Shown here one piece after another: positions 1 to 7,836 of a stretch of DNA of 64,000 bases (the first letter of the stretch is position 1; each line of letters starts with the position of its first letter). A program made the position numbers and the translations under genes. The notes below the pieces were generated by a model. It saw only the letters and a program-made list of their open reading frames with translations, was not told the DNA's origin and did not search any database. The DNA comes from Hymenobacter daecheongensis DSM 21074 (GTDB lineage: Bacteria > Bacteroidota > Bacteroidia > Cytophagales > Hymenobacteraceae). The stretch spans positions 310,001 through 374,000 of the forward strand of contig NZ_FQYN01000002.1 of NCBI RefSeq assembly GCF_900141805.1, in the 5' to 3' direction.

Positions 1-1056
1 GCCGGCGGTGCGGCGCTGCTCGGCCGGGATGCTGGCGTGCGTCATGGTGGCAGGGTGGCCCGAAAGGCTTTCCACGCCGCCTAAGCTCTCGGCCAAAGAG
101 AACAGTTGGAATTTCTCCAGCGTGGCCACGGCGTCCTCTTTCCGGTCGCCCTTCAGCACGAAGGAAATCATGCCGCCGAAGTCGTTCATCTGCCGGGCGG
201 CAATTTCATGGTTGGGGTGGTCGGGGAAGCCGGGCCAGTACACTTTGTCCACTTTGGGGTGGGCCTTGAGGTATTCGGCCACCTGGCGGCCGTTTTCGCA
301 GTGGCGCTGCATGCGGATGTGCAGGGTTTTGAGGCCGCGCAGCACCAGGAAGCAGTCCTGGGGGCCGGGCGTGCCGCCGCAGGCATTCTGGAAAAAGCTC
401 AGCCGCTCGTGCAGCTCATCATTGTTCACTACCACGGCGCCCATCACCGTATCGGAGTGGCCGGCCATGTATTTGGTCAGCGAATACATCACCATGTCGG
501 CGCCCAACGCCAGCGGGGTTTGCAGGTAGGGCGTAGCGAAAGTGTTATCGACAACCAGCAAAGCGCCGGCTTTTTTGGCCACGGCCGAAGCGGCGGCAAT
601 GTCGATGACGTTCAGCAGTGGGTTAGTGGGCGTTTCGACCCAGATGAGCTTGGTGCGCTCGGTCACGGCGGCCTGCACGGCCGTCATGTCGTGCATGGGC
701 ACAAAGTGGAATTTGATGCCGTAGGTGGCGTATACTTTGGTAAAGAGCCGGTAGGAGCCGCCGTAGAGGTCGTTGGTCGAAATCACCTCGTCGCCGGGCT
801 GCAGCAGCTTCACGATGCAGTCGATGGCGGCCATGCCGGAGGCGAAGGCCAGGCCGTGCTTGCCGTTGTCGAGTGCCGCCAGCGCATCCTGCAGCTGGGT
901 GCGGGTGGGGTTGTGGGTGCGCGAATACTCAAAGCCCTTGTGGTCGCCGGGCGAGCGTTGCACATAGGTCGAGGTCTGGAAGATGGGCGTCATAATGGCC
1001 CCGGTGGAGGGGTCCGGGTGCACGCCGGCATGAATGGCTTTGGTTCCGAATTTCAT
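1..1056 (-). CDS. Trans-sulfuration PLP enzyme (cystathionine gamma-synthase type), 3' end outside window
   Basis: This is a Cys/Met-metabolism PLP enzyme of fold type I. The visible 352 residues begin MKFGTKAIHAGVHPDPSTGA and contain the PLP-lysine motif SLTKYMAGHSD, with Lys at about residue 195. The YSRTHNPTR and SGMAAIDC segments, and the late motif MTHASIPAEQRR, are also typical of the family. Family members are about 380 residues, so only about 30 are missing beyond base 1. Cystathionine gamma-synthase (O-acyl-homoserine plus cysteine) and cystathionine gamma-lyase cannot be separated by eye. The start is the ATG at 1056. A TAnnTTTG promoter box lies about 55 bases upstream. The gene diverges from the DUF2167 gene. 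No SAM riboswitch-like leader was seen. Confidence 0.93.
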   Translation of the reverse strand, partial: MKFGTKAIHAGVHPDPSTGAIMTPIFQTSTYVQRSPGDHKGFEYSRTHNPTRTQLQDALAALDNGKHGLAFASGMAAIDCIVKLLQPGDEVISTNDLYGGSYRLFTKVYATYGIKFHFVPMHDMTAVQAAVTERTKLIWVETPTNPLLNVIDIAAASAVAKKAGALLVVDNTFATPYLQTPLALGADMVMYSLTKYMAGHSDTVMGAVVVNNDELHERLSFFQNACGGTPGPQDCFLVLRGLKTLHIRMQRHCENGRQVAEYLKAHPKVDKVYWPGFPDHPNHEIAARQMNDFGGMISFVLKGDRKEDAVATLEKFQLFSLAESLGGVESLSGHPATMTHASIPAEQRRTAG

Positions 1057-1110
1057 AAGAGATTTTTTGCGGGAGCAGAAAAGTAGGCAGGAATGGCCCA
1101 GGGGCACCAC

Positions 1111-1118
1111 CAAAGGTA
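1111..1118 (-). promoter_or_regulatory. Candidate Bacteroidota -7 promoter box for the trans-sulfuration gene
   Basis: On the minus strand the octamer reads TACCTTTG, a full match to the Bacteroidota -7 consensus TAnnTTTG. It would give a leader of about 45-50 bases before the ATG at 1056. A TTTTG lies upstream but about 15 bases away, which is shorter than the usual spacing, so the -33 element is uncertain. Confidence 0.45.
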
Positions 1119-1228
1119 AGCACCCCAGACAGACAAAAGTTTTTTGAGAATACAATCCGGCTGGGATGGGAGCGCCGGAACCGCTATCTTGGTGACAAAA
1201 TCTTATTCACACTCAACTACTTATTTTT

Positions 1229-2203
1229 TTGAAACAACTCCTACTCTTGTGGGCCCTGCTGGGCCTGGGCCTCGTTGCGCAAGCGGCCCCCACCCCTGTT
1301 GATTCGGCCGCCTTGTACCAAGCCCGCATCGACTCCATGCAGGCGGCCCTGCACTACCAGACCGGCACCATCCAGCTACCCGACGGGGTAGGCACCATCA
1401 GCGTGCCCGCCGGCTTTCGCTACCTCGACGCTGCCCAGAGCGAGCGGGTGCTCACCAAATACTGGCGCAACCCCGACGGCACATCGTTGGGTATGCTCTT
1501 CCCCCAAGCCAAAGGCCCGCTCGACAAAGACAGCTGGGCCTTCATCGTGGAATACGAAAAGGTCGGCTACGTGAAAGACGATGATGCCGACAAAATCAAC
1601 TACGATGAGTTGCTCACGGAGATGAAGTCGGATGTGGAAGAGGGCAACCAGGAGCGCATCGATGCCGGCTACCAGCCTATCAAGCTCATTGGCTGGGCCG
1701 CCAAGCCCTACTACGACAAGGACAAAAAAGCCCTGCATTGGGCCAAAGAAGCCCAATTTGGCGACGACCCCGACTACGTGATGAACTACAACCTGCGCCT
1801 GCTGGGCCGTAAGGGCGTGCTGGTGCTGAATGCCGTGGGCGCGCCGGCCCAGCTGGGCGAGGTGCGCCGGAGCATTCCGGGCCTCATTGCCGGCATCAGC
1901 TTCGCAAAAGGCCTGCAGTACGGCGACTTCAACCCCAGCATGGACGAGGTGGCCGCTTATACCATTGGCGGCCTGGTAGCGGGCAAGGTGCTGGCCAAAG
2001 TGGGCCTGATTGGGTTGCTCCTCAAATTTGGCAAAGTGATTTTGCTGACGCTGCTCAAGTTCTGGAAAGTAATTCTGGTGTTCTTGGCCGCTATCGGGTC
2101 GGCCATTCGCCGCTTCTTTAGCAGAAGCGCGGCCCCGCAGGAGCAGGAGCCCCAGTTGGCTCTGGAGGCCGAAACTTCTACGGAAGCAAAAGAGGAAGTG
2201 TAG
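1229..2203 (+). CDS. DUF2167 family membrane-anchored protein
   Basis: The 324-residue product has a signal peptide (about residues 1-19). A soluble region follows with the conserved strings LGMLFP, YVKDDDADKINYDELL, LIGWAAKPYYD and LGRKGVLVLNAV, all typical of DUF2167. Near the C-terminus, AAYTIGGLVAGKVLAKVG leads into one or two membrane segments and then a short charged tail. The family's function is unknown, so no role is assigned. The start used is TTG at 1229, because no ATG lies at a sensible place before the signal peptide. This start is less certain than the gene itself. A hairpin with a T-rich tail follows the stop. Confidence 0.88.
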   Translation: MKQLLLLWALLGLGLVAQAAPTPVDSAALYQARIDSMQAALHYQTGTIQLPDGVGTISVPAGFRYLDAAQSERVLTKYWRNPDGTSLGMLFPQAKGPLDKDSWAFIVEYEKVGYVKDDDADKINYDELLTEMKSDVEEGNQERIDAGYQPIKLIGWAAKPYYDKDKKALHWAKEAQFGDDPDYVMNYNLRLLGRKGVLVLNAVGAPAQLGEVRRSIPGLIAGISFAKGLQYGDFNPSMDEVAAYTIGGLVAGKVLAKVGLIGLLLKFGKVILLTLLKFWKVILVFLAAIGSAIRRFFSRSAAPQEQEPQLALEAETSTEAKEEV

Positions 2204-2232
2204 CCTTTCCGCCCCTACTTTCGTTCTACCTT

Positions 2233-2266
2233 CGGGTCGGCTGCTTCCAGCCGACCCGTTTGTTTT
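2233..2266 (+). terminator. Rho-independent terminator after the DUF2167 gene
   Basis: An 11-bp perfect stem (2233-2243 with 2248-2258) with a CTTC loop is followed by TTTGTTTT. It lies 30 bases after the DUF2167 stop and just before the next start codon, so the two genes are probably separate units. Confidence 0.7.
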
Positions 2267-2276
2267 AAGGCTGCCC

Positions 2277-2996
2277 ATGACGTTCCTGAAAGAGCTTTTC
2301 CAGAAAAACGCCTCTACCCTGCTTTCCATGCTGCTGCTGGTGGCCATGCCGGTGGTGGGCAGCTCGTCGCTGTCGTATATGCTCTACAGCAACCAGGCGC
2401 TGCTGCAAAATCTGTCATTGGGGCAGGCGCTGCTGTATTTTGTGGTCATTGCCTTCACTATGGCCTTTGCCCTCACCCCCACCACGTTCGTGGCGTTGGC
2501 CACGGGCTTCTACCTGGGCTGGGCCGGCTTGCCGGGCATGGTGCTGGCCTACGCGCTGGCCGCGCTGGTGGGCTACACCGTCGCCTCCCGTCTCGACCAC
2601 GGCAAGATGACTGCCTTTCTGCACCATTTTCCCAAGGCCGAAGCCGTGATGCGGGAGCTGAAGTCCGAAAGCCTGCAGCTCATCATCCTCACGCGCATTT
2701 CCCCGGTGCTGCCCTTCGCCCTGATGACGTTCGTGCTGGCCGTAATGCGCATCGACCGGCGGCGGTTTCTGTTGGGCAGCGTGGTGGGCATGCTGCCACG
2801 CAGCCTGTTTTTCTACTGGCTGGGCACCAAGGCTCAGGATGTAGTCACGCTATTGCGCAACCCCGACACCGGCACTGCCGGCAAGCTACTGCTCCTGGGG
2901 CTGGTCGTGGTGTCGCTTTTCGGCCTCTACTACATTTTCGACCGGGCCCTGAAGCGCGCTCTGGGCCGGAGCGCCGGAAACAGCGAAAAAAATTAA
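2277..2996 (+). CDS. TVP38/TMEM64 (VTT/DedA-like) inner-membrane protein
   Basis: This 239-residue polytopic membrane protein has five or six hydrophobic segments. It shows the VTT-domain signature: a re-entrant-like LTPTTFVALATGFYLGW segment, later LTRISPVLPFALMTF, and GMLPRSLFFYWLGT near the end. VTT proteins are thought to act in lipid scrambling or membrane homeostasis, but no substrate can be read from the sequence. The C-terminus is basic and cytoplasmic in character (RALKRALGRSAG). The ATG at 2277 follows a terminator hairpin by about ten bases. The gene stands alone and is followed by the tRNA. Confidence 0.9.
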   Translation: MTFLKELFQKNASTLLSMLLLVAMPVVGSSSLSYMLYSNQALLQNLSLGQALLYFVVIAFTMAFALTPTTFVALATGFYLGWAGLPGMVLAYALAALVGYTVASRLDHGKMTAFLHHFPKAEAVMRELKSESLQLIILTRISPVLPFALMTFVLAVMRIDRRRFLLGSVVGMLPRSLFFYWLGTKAQDVVTLLRNPDTGTAGKLLLLGLVVVSLFGLYYIFDRALKRALGRSAGNSEKN

Positions 2997-3083
2997 AACT
3001 GACTTTCAGCCGCTTGCGTCGTTTCAGGAAGATTTTTGCGGGCAAATTCGCTTCCGGGCTTGTATAGCTGAAAGCTTTGCTCC

Positions 3084-3091
3084 TATCTTTG
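3084..3091 (+). promoter_or_regulatory. Promoter of tRNA-Arg (TATCTTTG -7 box)
   Basis: The octamer TATCTTTG fully matches the Bacteroidota -7 consensus TAnnTTTG. A TTG at 3060-3062 sits 21 bases upstream, the spacing expected for the -33 element. Transcription would begin near 3098, about 15 bases before the mature tRNA 5' end. Confidence 0.6.
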
Positions 3092-3112
3092 CATCTCCAA
3101 AACGGAAAAGAT

Positions 3113-3186
3113 GGTTGTGTAGCTCAATTGGATAGAGCATCTGACTACGAATCAGAAGGTTTAAGGTTCGACTCCTTACACGACCA
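3113..3186 (+). tRNA. tRNA-Arg (anticodon ACG)
   Basis: A complete cloverleaf can be drawn. The acceptor stem is GGTTGTG with CACGACC (one G-T pair) and the D-arm is GCTC/GAGC. The anticodon stem TCTGA/TCAGA holds the loop CTACGAA, so the anticodon is ACG. The variable loop has five bases and the T-arm is TAAGG/CCTTA with loop TTCGACT. The discriminator base is A at 3186, and CCA is not encoded. The A at position 34 is expected to be edited to inosine by TadA so that CGU, CGC and CGA codons are read. A terminator follows directly. Confidence 0.96.
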
Positions 3187-3197
3187 CAGAGTACATG

Positions 3198-3236
3198 AAA
3201 AACCCTCTTTGCAAGCTGCAGAGAGGGTTTTTTGTT
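3198..3236 (+). terminator. Terminator after tRNA-Arg
   Basis: The stem AACCCTCT (3201-3208) pairs with AGAGGGTT (3222-3229) and runs into a T-rich tail. It sits 12-15 bases after the tRNA end. Confidence 0.85.
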
Positions 3237-3239
3237 TTT

Positions 3240-4048
3240 GATGTGCGACGCGGTGTGCGCCGGCCGGCTCCCCTTCTATTCTTTTTACGTTTATCATAAC
3301 ATAAAAGCTGCGCTACATCGGTGCGCCTACTGCCGAATTTGAAACCGGCGAGGAGTATTCTATCCTGGTCGTATGTTAATGAGAATTCTCTGAGTTGAAG
3401 AAAGCCAGCGGGCCAACTCATAAATACGCTAATCTGGCCATACTGCTCAAATTCTGGCAACCGCCGGCTATGGCTTACCCAACCACTGGGCGTAATGAGG
3501 GAACTATCTAGTGGGGCATAGCCTCTTAGAGCGGCCAGTGCGCCACCACTTACCAGCTCACGGTGAGCCAAGGCCAGCACTTTGGCTCACCAGGTGACGC
3601 TGCTAAGGCCTTCGTAGTCCTTTTGGTGGTAGCAGACTATATACCTATACCTTAGATCAATAGTCCTGACTAGTTGCAAGGCTATTTTGTATCTCGGAGA
3701 ATACCGTGCTGAGACTTTCAGCAACCTAGCTCTGTTTGTCTTCCTCTTCCTTCCAGCCAGGTGGACGATACTCGGGAGGGAATTCGTCCCAGCTATTTGC
3801 AGGGTAAGGAGGATCAGGGAATCCCGAATCACCCTCACGCACAGCATTTTTCCACCAATCTAGTACGGCACTACTCCATTTCTTAAGTATCTTAAAAATC
3901 ATATATTTATAATACAGTGAGTTCTTTTTTTAATTATTGTGGGCAACATCGGCGATAATTGTATAAAACAGCATTTATACATACTGCTGGCTGCTGGCGA
4001 ATCTAGAGCCGAGCTTATTTGTACTATCACAGGCGAATTCACAACCGA
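3240..4048. other. AT-richer gene-poor stretch between tRNA-Arg and the acyltransferase gene
   Basis: About 800 bases here are lower in GC than the rest of the window, and base composition shifts right after the tRNA gene. The only ORF I can support is the 58-residue minus-strand ORF at 3726-3902. On the minus strand one frame stays open from 3847 to about 3180 except for a single TGA at 3587. Its translation, with segments such as RRLPEFEQYGQISVFMSWP, looks partly protein-like but matches no family I know. It could be a decayed gene. No integrase, direct repeat of the tRNA end or IS element was found. Confidence 0.4.
3726..3902 (-). CDS. Small hypothetical protein, 58 residues, Trp/Pro/Glu-rich
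   Basis: An ATG at 3902 opens a 58-codon frame ending in TAG at 3726. The product starts MIFKILKKWSSAVLDWWKN and continues with an acidic, proline- and tryptophan-rich segment (NSWDEFPPEYRPPGWKEEE). It has five tryptophans, a basic amphipathic N-terminus and no signal peptide. The composition is typical of a real small protein rather than a shadow frame, and no annotated gene overlaps it. I recognise no family. The low GC and the position beside a tRNA suggest an accessory or recently acquired gene, possibly the intact end of a decayed locus. This is inference. Confidence 0.45.
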   Translation of the reverse strand: MIFKILKKWSSAVLDWWKNAVREGDSGFPDPPYPANSWDEFPPEYRPPGWKEEEDKQS

Positions 4049-5314
4049 ATGAGTCCTTTCATCGAGAAATACACGCCATTTGCAGGTGTCTCACCGGCCC
4101 GAAATATAGATGCAAATCTAGAAGCATTGCGCGGCATTGCGGCTTTCTTGGTGGTGTTCTTTCACTACGTCGACCCGAGTTTCAAGCCGACAGGTGCTGC
4201 CGCTTATACGCCTCCCGGCCACCTGAGTGTACTGATCTTCTTTATTCTATCAGGCTATGTTATCGGCTTGGCCTACATGGATACCCCCATTACGCCCGCC
4301 AGCATCGTGCTGTACCTGCGCAAGCGCTTGGTGCGGTTGGTGCCCATCTACCTGATATGCATGGTGCTCACCTTGCTGGTCGCTACGCATTCCTATTCGG
4401 CCGGCACGCTGCTGAGCAACTTCACCTTTGGCCAGGTCCTGTTTTCCCCTGTCATTCTGGAAAACGAGCCCATCTGGTCGCTCAACTTTGAGGTGCTGTT
4501 TTACCTGTTGTTCATCCCGATTTCGCTCTACCATCTCAATCCACTGCTGCTACTGCTGGCCGCCACGCTGCTGGGTGTAGTCAGCGCCGTGCTGTACCCC
4601 TCCTTTGGCAGCCCGCTGCTTTCGTCCTATGCCTTTGGCTTCAGTTACTGGCTAATGGGCCTCTGTTTGGCGCAATATCTGCCCGTGGCTCCCGGTCCCC
4701 GGCCAGCGGCACTCATGCTCAGTTCCATTTTTCTGCTACTGGCCATTGGCAAGTTCAATGTGGTGCTCGTGCCGCTGCAGAGGACAACAGCGGCGCTATT
4801 TGGGGGCACGCTGAATTTTCCAGCTACAACGGGCACGTGGTACCAGCGCATTATTGAGTTTGAAGATTATGCATACCTGCCTTTCTGCCTGCTGATTGTC
4901 TTTGTCTTTACCCGCAAGACCTTCCCGGGGGCGCAACTCGCCATCGGGGCCCTGATTCTAGCGCCTAGCCTGACCTTCATTCATCTGGTACGTCATCCAA
5001 TTGAGGGAGATAAAGAGCTCTGGCTGCTTTCTGAGGTCTTCTACCTGATTGCTCTGGCCCTGTACGTGTTTCAGTTGCCGCTGGAGCGCCTGACCCGTCC
5101 GGTTGTCGACAAGCTGCTGGCCACGGGGGCGCTGTCCTACGGCCTATACCTGGTGCACTACCCGATCCGGTTTCTGTTTGATCGGTTCACTCTCTACCAG
5201 GGAACGGCCCTGACATATTCGTTGCGCTACATCGTGTACTTGGTGGCGACTTCAGCTGCGGCCTACTGGTTGGAAAAGAAATTTCAGCCCTGGGTCCGGG
5301 CCCGGTTGCTGTAA
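4049..5314 (+). CDS. Acyltransferase family 3 (OafA/YrhL-like) membrane protein
   Basis: This 421-residue protein has about ten membrane segments. The N-terminal LEALRGIAAFLVVFFHY contains the Arg-x10-His arrangement that marks acyltransferase-3 enzymes. IFFILSGYVIGLAY and LSYGLYLVHYP near the end are also typical. Such enzymes transfer acyl groups (often acetyl) to sugars of O-antigen, exopolysaccharide or other extracytoplasmic glycans. The target cannot be deduced here. I chose the ATG at 4049, ten codons downstream of an in-frame TTG at 4019, because it places a short charged tail before the first membrane segment. The gene is monocistronic, ending in a strong terminator, and its 5' flank is unusually AT-rich. 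Confidence 0.9.
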   Translation: MSPFIEKYTPFAGVSPARNIDANLEALRGIAAFLVVFFHYVDPSFKPTGAAAYTPPGHLSVLIFFILSGYVIGLAYMDTPITPASIVLYLRKRLVRLVPIYLICMVLTLLVATHSYSAGTLLSNFTFGQVLFSPVILENEPIWSLNFEVLFYLLFIPISLYHLNPLLLLLAATLLGVVSAVLYPSFGSPLLSSYAFGFSYWLMGLCLAQYLPVAPGPRPAALMLSSIFLLLAIGKFNVVLVPLQRTTAALFGGTLNFPATTGTWYQRIIEFEDYAYLPFCLLIVFVFTRKTFPGAQLAIGALILAPSLTFIHLVRHPIEGDKELWLLSEVFYLIALALYVFQLPLERLTRPVVDKLLATGALSYGLYLVHYPIRFLFDRFTLYQGTALTYSLRYIVYLVATSAAAYWLEKKFQPWVRARLL

Positions 5315-5318
5315 ACGA

Positions 5319-5350
5319 AAAAGCCCCGACCTAAGCAGGTCGGGGCTTTT
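5319..5350 (+). terminator. Strong terminator after the acyltransferase gene
   Basis: A perfect 14-bp stem (5319-5332 with 5337-5350) with an AAGC loop starts with A-run and ends with T-run. It is symmetrical and could work on both strands. Confidence 0.88.
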
Positions 5351-5603
5351 AGCCTGCTATAGGGCATAGCAATGAAGCATACCCGAATTCAGACAGCCTA
5401 CGCCAGGAATATTTAAGCCCTCCGGCATTAGGAGATGCGGCGCGTCTGGCATGAGGAGACTGTAAGGGCCGTTGCCGCCATGCCGGCAGTTTGCCAAGTG
5501 CTGCTGGCCGCTTAGCAAAACTCAGGCGGTAGTTTGAGGCCCGACGCTGGTTCACACCGGCCGTTTTTTTGGTGAGCATTGCTACGGGTAGAAGCTTGGG
5601 CTG

Positions 5604-6749
5604 CTATTTCAGGGAAAACAGGTGCGCCTGTAGCTCTCGGTCGGTGGCGGCTGGATCAATGAATCGGCTCACTATCTGGCGCTGCTTGTAGCCCAAGACG
5701 GTGATGGTAACGGCGGGGTTGATGCTGTAGAGGAAGGCCGATTCATTATCATCAGGAGCAGGAACGTACACCACGGCAACCTCCCGGAGCCGGGCCTGCC
5801 GGGCGAAGCGCTCCAGCAGCTGCCGCACCGCCGCGGCGGGCTTCCGCTCGGGGTTGGTATAAATGATGAAAGCCCGGAGCGGCCGGGGGCCCCGCCGCTG
5901 AAGCTGGCTTTCCCAATAACGAGCCATTCGCCTGAGCGTATCGGACGTGACGGAGCGAGTCCAGATTAGTACCCCCTCCCCGCTGCCGTAGGCGCACATG
6001 GGGCAGGTGCGCTTGCCTTCGTCGGGCCCCCACACATGCCAGGGCTGAAACGAAGGACACTCCTGGCCGACGAGCAGCCCGGATTGGGTGGGCCTGCGGT
6101 CGAATTGCGGCAGCAGGCGTATGTCGCGCTGCCCAACCAGCGTATCCTGGTGCAGCGTCAGTGCCACGCCGCCGTAGCGCGGGAAGCCATCGGACTGCTC
6201 CAGCTTGGCCCAATATGATTCCGTCAGAAACGGGTCGCCGGCAAACACAAAGTCGCTGAGGTAGTAGCACTGCCGTTGGGATGGAGCCTTCACGTAGAAA
6301 TGGATGTGCGCCGGAATGGTTCTGCCGGGGTAAGGTCCGGGCTTGACGGTGCGCAGCTCGTAGCGGCCCTGGACATCGGTGCGGAGCCAGCCGCGGCTGT
6401 AGCCGTGCCACCACGCATGAGACGTTGGGGGCTCGGTGCCGAGCTTGGCGTAGCGGCCTCGGGCGTTGGTCTGATAAAAGTACATGGCCACGTTGGGAGC
6501 CGGCGTGCGGCCGTCCGATTCGTACACGGTGCCCGTGATGCGCAGCGGCGTGCCCGCAGCCGTATCGGGGGCAATGCGGGTGCGCCAGGAAGTAGGGCGG
6601 CGCTCGTTGAACACGCAGCAGTCGCAGGTGGGCGGCTCACTTGCCGCCGTCGCGGGCGTACCGACAGGCGGAGCGGTATCTTGGGAGGCAGACTGACAGG
6701 CCGGGGCGAGGGCCAGCCAACTAACGAGCAACAAACGAATAGGGAGCAT
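5604..6749 (-). CDS. Lipoprotein with intradiol ring-cleavage dioxygenase-like domain fused to a CxxC domain
   Basis: The 381-residue product from the ATG at 6749 has a lipoprotein signal (LAPAC, Cys18). A Cys-rich stretch CDCC lies at about 42-45. Residues about 68-215 form an intradiol-dioxygenase beta-sandwich carrying the expected Fe(III) ligands: Tyr100 (GRY), Tyr140 (GPYPGR), His148 and His150 (AHIHF). Residues about 235-381 form a second domain with a CPMC motif at 249-252, and look like a thioredoxin-like fold. Protocatechuate-type enzymes cleave catechols, but a membrane-anchored form outside a catabolic operon more likely acts on an extracytoplasmic aromatic or has another role. A longer frame reaches 6884, but the signal peptide fixes the start. 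The gene diverges from the LytTR regulator, which may control it. Confidence 0.85.
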   Translation of the reverse strand: MLPIRLLLVSWLALAPACQSASQDTAPPVGTPATAASEPPTCDCCVFNERRPTSWRTRIAPDTAAGTPLRITGTVYESDGRTPAPNVAMYFYQTNARGRYAKLGTEPPTSHAWWHGYSRGWLRTDVQGRYELRTVKPGPYPGRTIPAHIHFYVKAPSQRQCYYLSDFVFAGDPFLTESYWAKLEQSDGFPRYGGVALTLHQDTLVGQRDIRLLPQFDRRPTQSGLLVGQECPSFQPWHVWGPDEGKRTCPMCAYGSGEGVLIWTRSVTSDTLRRMARYWESQLQRRGPRPLRAFIIYTNPERKPAAAVRQLLERFARQARLREVAVVYVPAPDDNESAFLYSINPAVTITVLGYKQRQIVSRFIDPAATDRELQAHLFSLK

Positions 6750-6796
6750 GGGCAGGGCTTTTCCACAAAGCACGGCAGGCGCTATATTCAGGAGGC

Positions 6797-6830
6797 AAAA
6801 AGTAGAGCAACGACCAAAAAAGTAGAGCAA
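6797..6830. promoter_or_regulatory. Direct repeat pair with 20-bp period, candidate LytTR operator
   Basis: The 14-mer AAAAAGTAGAGCAA occurs at 6797-6810 and again at 6817-6830, exactly 20 bases apart. It sits in the 135-base space between the divergent lipoprotein and LytTR-regulator genes. LytTR domains usually bind paired direct repeats about two helical turns apart, so this is a good candidate operator for autoregulation and for control of the lipoprotein gene. The motif itself does not closely match well-known LytTR consensus sites. Confidence 0.5.
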
Positions 6831-6884
6831 GCCGGCGGCGGCGTTCGTCGCAAAAGGTGGTCGTTGGTCGTAAAGAGCAGGCAT

Positions 6885-7760
6885 ATGATCTTAACAACCT
6901 TTCATTTACGCTTTGCAGGCGCAGCTATTGCCCGTCTGCGGGGGCTGCACCCAGGTAGCCTGCTTCGGCAGTCGTCGCTGGTGCTGTGGGCCGCTATCAC
7001 GCTGCTGTTTCTCTACGAGCGGACCTACCTGATTCAGAAAGCCGGTCTGCCGCACTTCGTGGCCTGCGCGGGGGTGCGGGTGGGGTTATTGCTTCTGCTC
7101 TGCTACGGGCATAACAGCGTGTTGGTGCCCCGGCTGCTGGCGCGGCGGCACTACGGGTGCTATGCGCTGGTCCTAAGTGTGGCAGTGGGAGCCTACCTAC
7201 TGACCCAGAGCGCCTACGACCACTACCTGTTTGGCTTTGTCATTGGCGACCAGGAACGGGCGGGTCTGTGGCGGAATCTGCCTTATAACCTGCTGGTGAC
7301 GGGCTGGTATCTGCTGCTCACGCATTTGGTAGCCCGGCGGCTGCCAACTCGCGAACCTATGCAGGAGCCAAGTGCGCTGCCCGCGTCAGCGGAGAGTACG
7401 GCCGAGGAAGTGGTGATTAAAACCGGGGGCGAGTGGATGCGGCTGCCGGTGGCCGCCATTCGGTACGCGCAAGGGCTTAAAGACTATACCATTCTATATA
7501 CCCCGACGGGAAAGCACTTGGTGAAAGGCTCTATCGGCAAGGTGGCCGAATGGCTACCGGCCGGCTGCTTTCTGCGGGTGCACAAGTCGTATCTGGTGGC
7601 CAGGCAGCACATCAGGTCCGTATCGAGCACGGAAGTAATGCTGGAGGGGCAGGCAATTCCTATCGGAAGGGCGTATGCTACTGCTCTGGCTGAGTTCAAA
7701 CAAGCCACTACTGCTACTGCCCAATCTGCAACTACCTCATCAACAACGAAAAGCCACTAG
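6885..7760 (+). CDS. Membrane-bound LytTR-family DNA-binding regulator
   Basis: The 291-residue protein has four hydrophobic segments in its first 155 residues, resembling the membrane part of LytS-like histidine kinases but without a kinase domain. A linker follows, then a LytTR DNA-binding domain from about residue 180 to 280. This domain holds the typical motifs IRYAQGLKDYTILYT, KHLVKGSIGKVAEWLP, FLRVHKSYLVARQHI and IPIGRAYA. Such one-component membrane regulators are common in Bacteroidota. The start is the ATG at 6885. A longer upstream frame is an artefact overlapping the divergent gene. A direct-repeat pair lies about 55 bases upstream, and the neighbour at 6749 is a likely target. Confidence 0.88.
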   Translation: MILTTFHLRFAGAAIARLRGLHPGSLLRQSSLVLWAAITLLFLYERTYLIQKAGLPHFVACAGVRVGLLLLLCYGHNSVLVPRLLARRHYGCYALVLSVAVGAYLLTQSAYDHYLFGFVIGDQERAGLWRNLPYNLLVTGWYLLLTHLVARRLPTREPMQEPSALPASAESTAEEVVIKTGGEWMRLPVAAIRYAQGLKDYTILYTPTGKHLVKGSIGKVAEWLPAGCFLRVHKSYLVARQHIRSVSSTEVMLEGQAIPIGRAYATALAEFKQATTATAQSATTSSTTKSH

Positions 7761-7836
7761 TTACAGGAACAGGCGGCAGCTACTGGCTTTGGTAGATGAT
7801 GTGGTTTGGAGCGGAGCGAAAAGAAGCCGCGGCGGC

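Noticed and set aside
1057-1228. SAM or cobalamin riboswitch upstream of the trans-sulfuration gene
   Set aside because: The leader from the likely promoter is only about 50 bases and shows no conserved riboswitch core.
1376-2347. Long minus ORF of 323 residues overlapping the DUF2167 gene
   Set aside because: It is antisense to a gene with clear family motifs, and its translation is the His/Gly/Ala/Val-rich type that arises opposite GC-rich coding DNA.
3176-3580. 134-residue minus ORF near tRNA-Arg
   Set aside because: It starts with GTG after an in-frame stop, runs through the tRNA terminator into the tRNA gene itself and has no known domain. I mention it only as a possible gene remnant.
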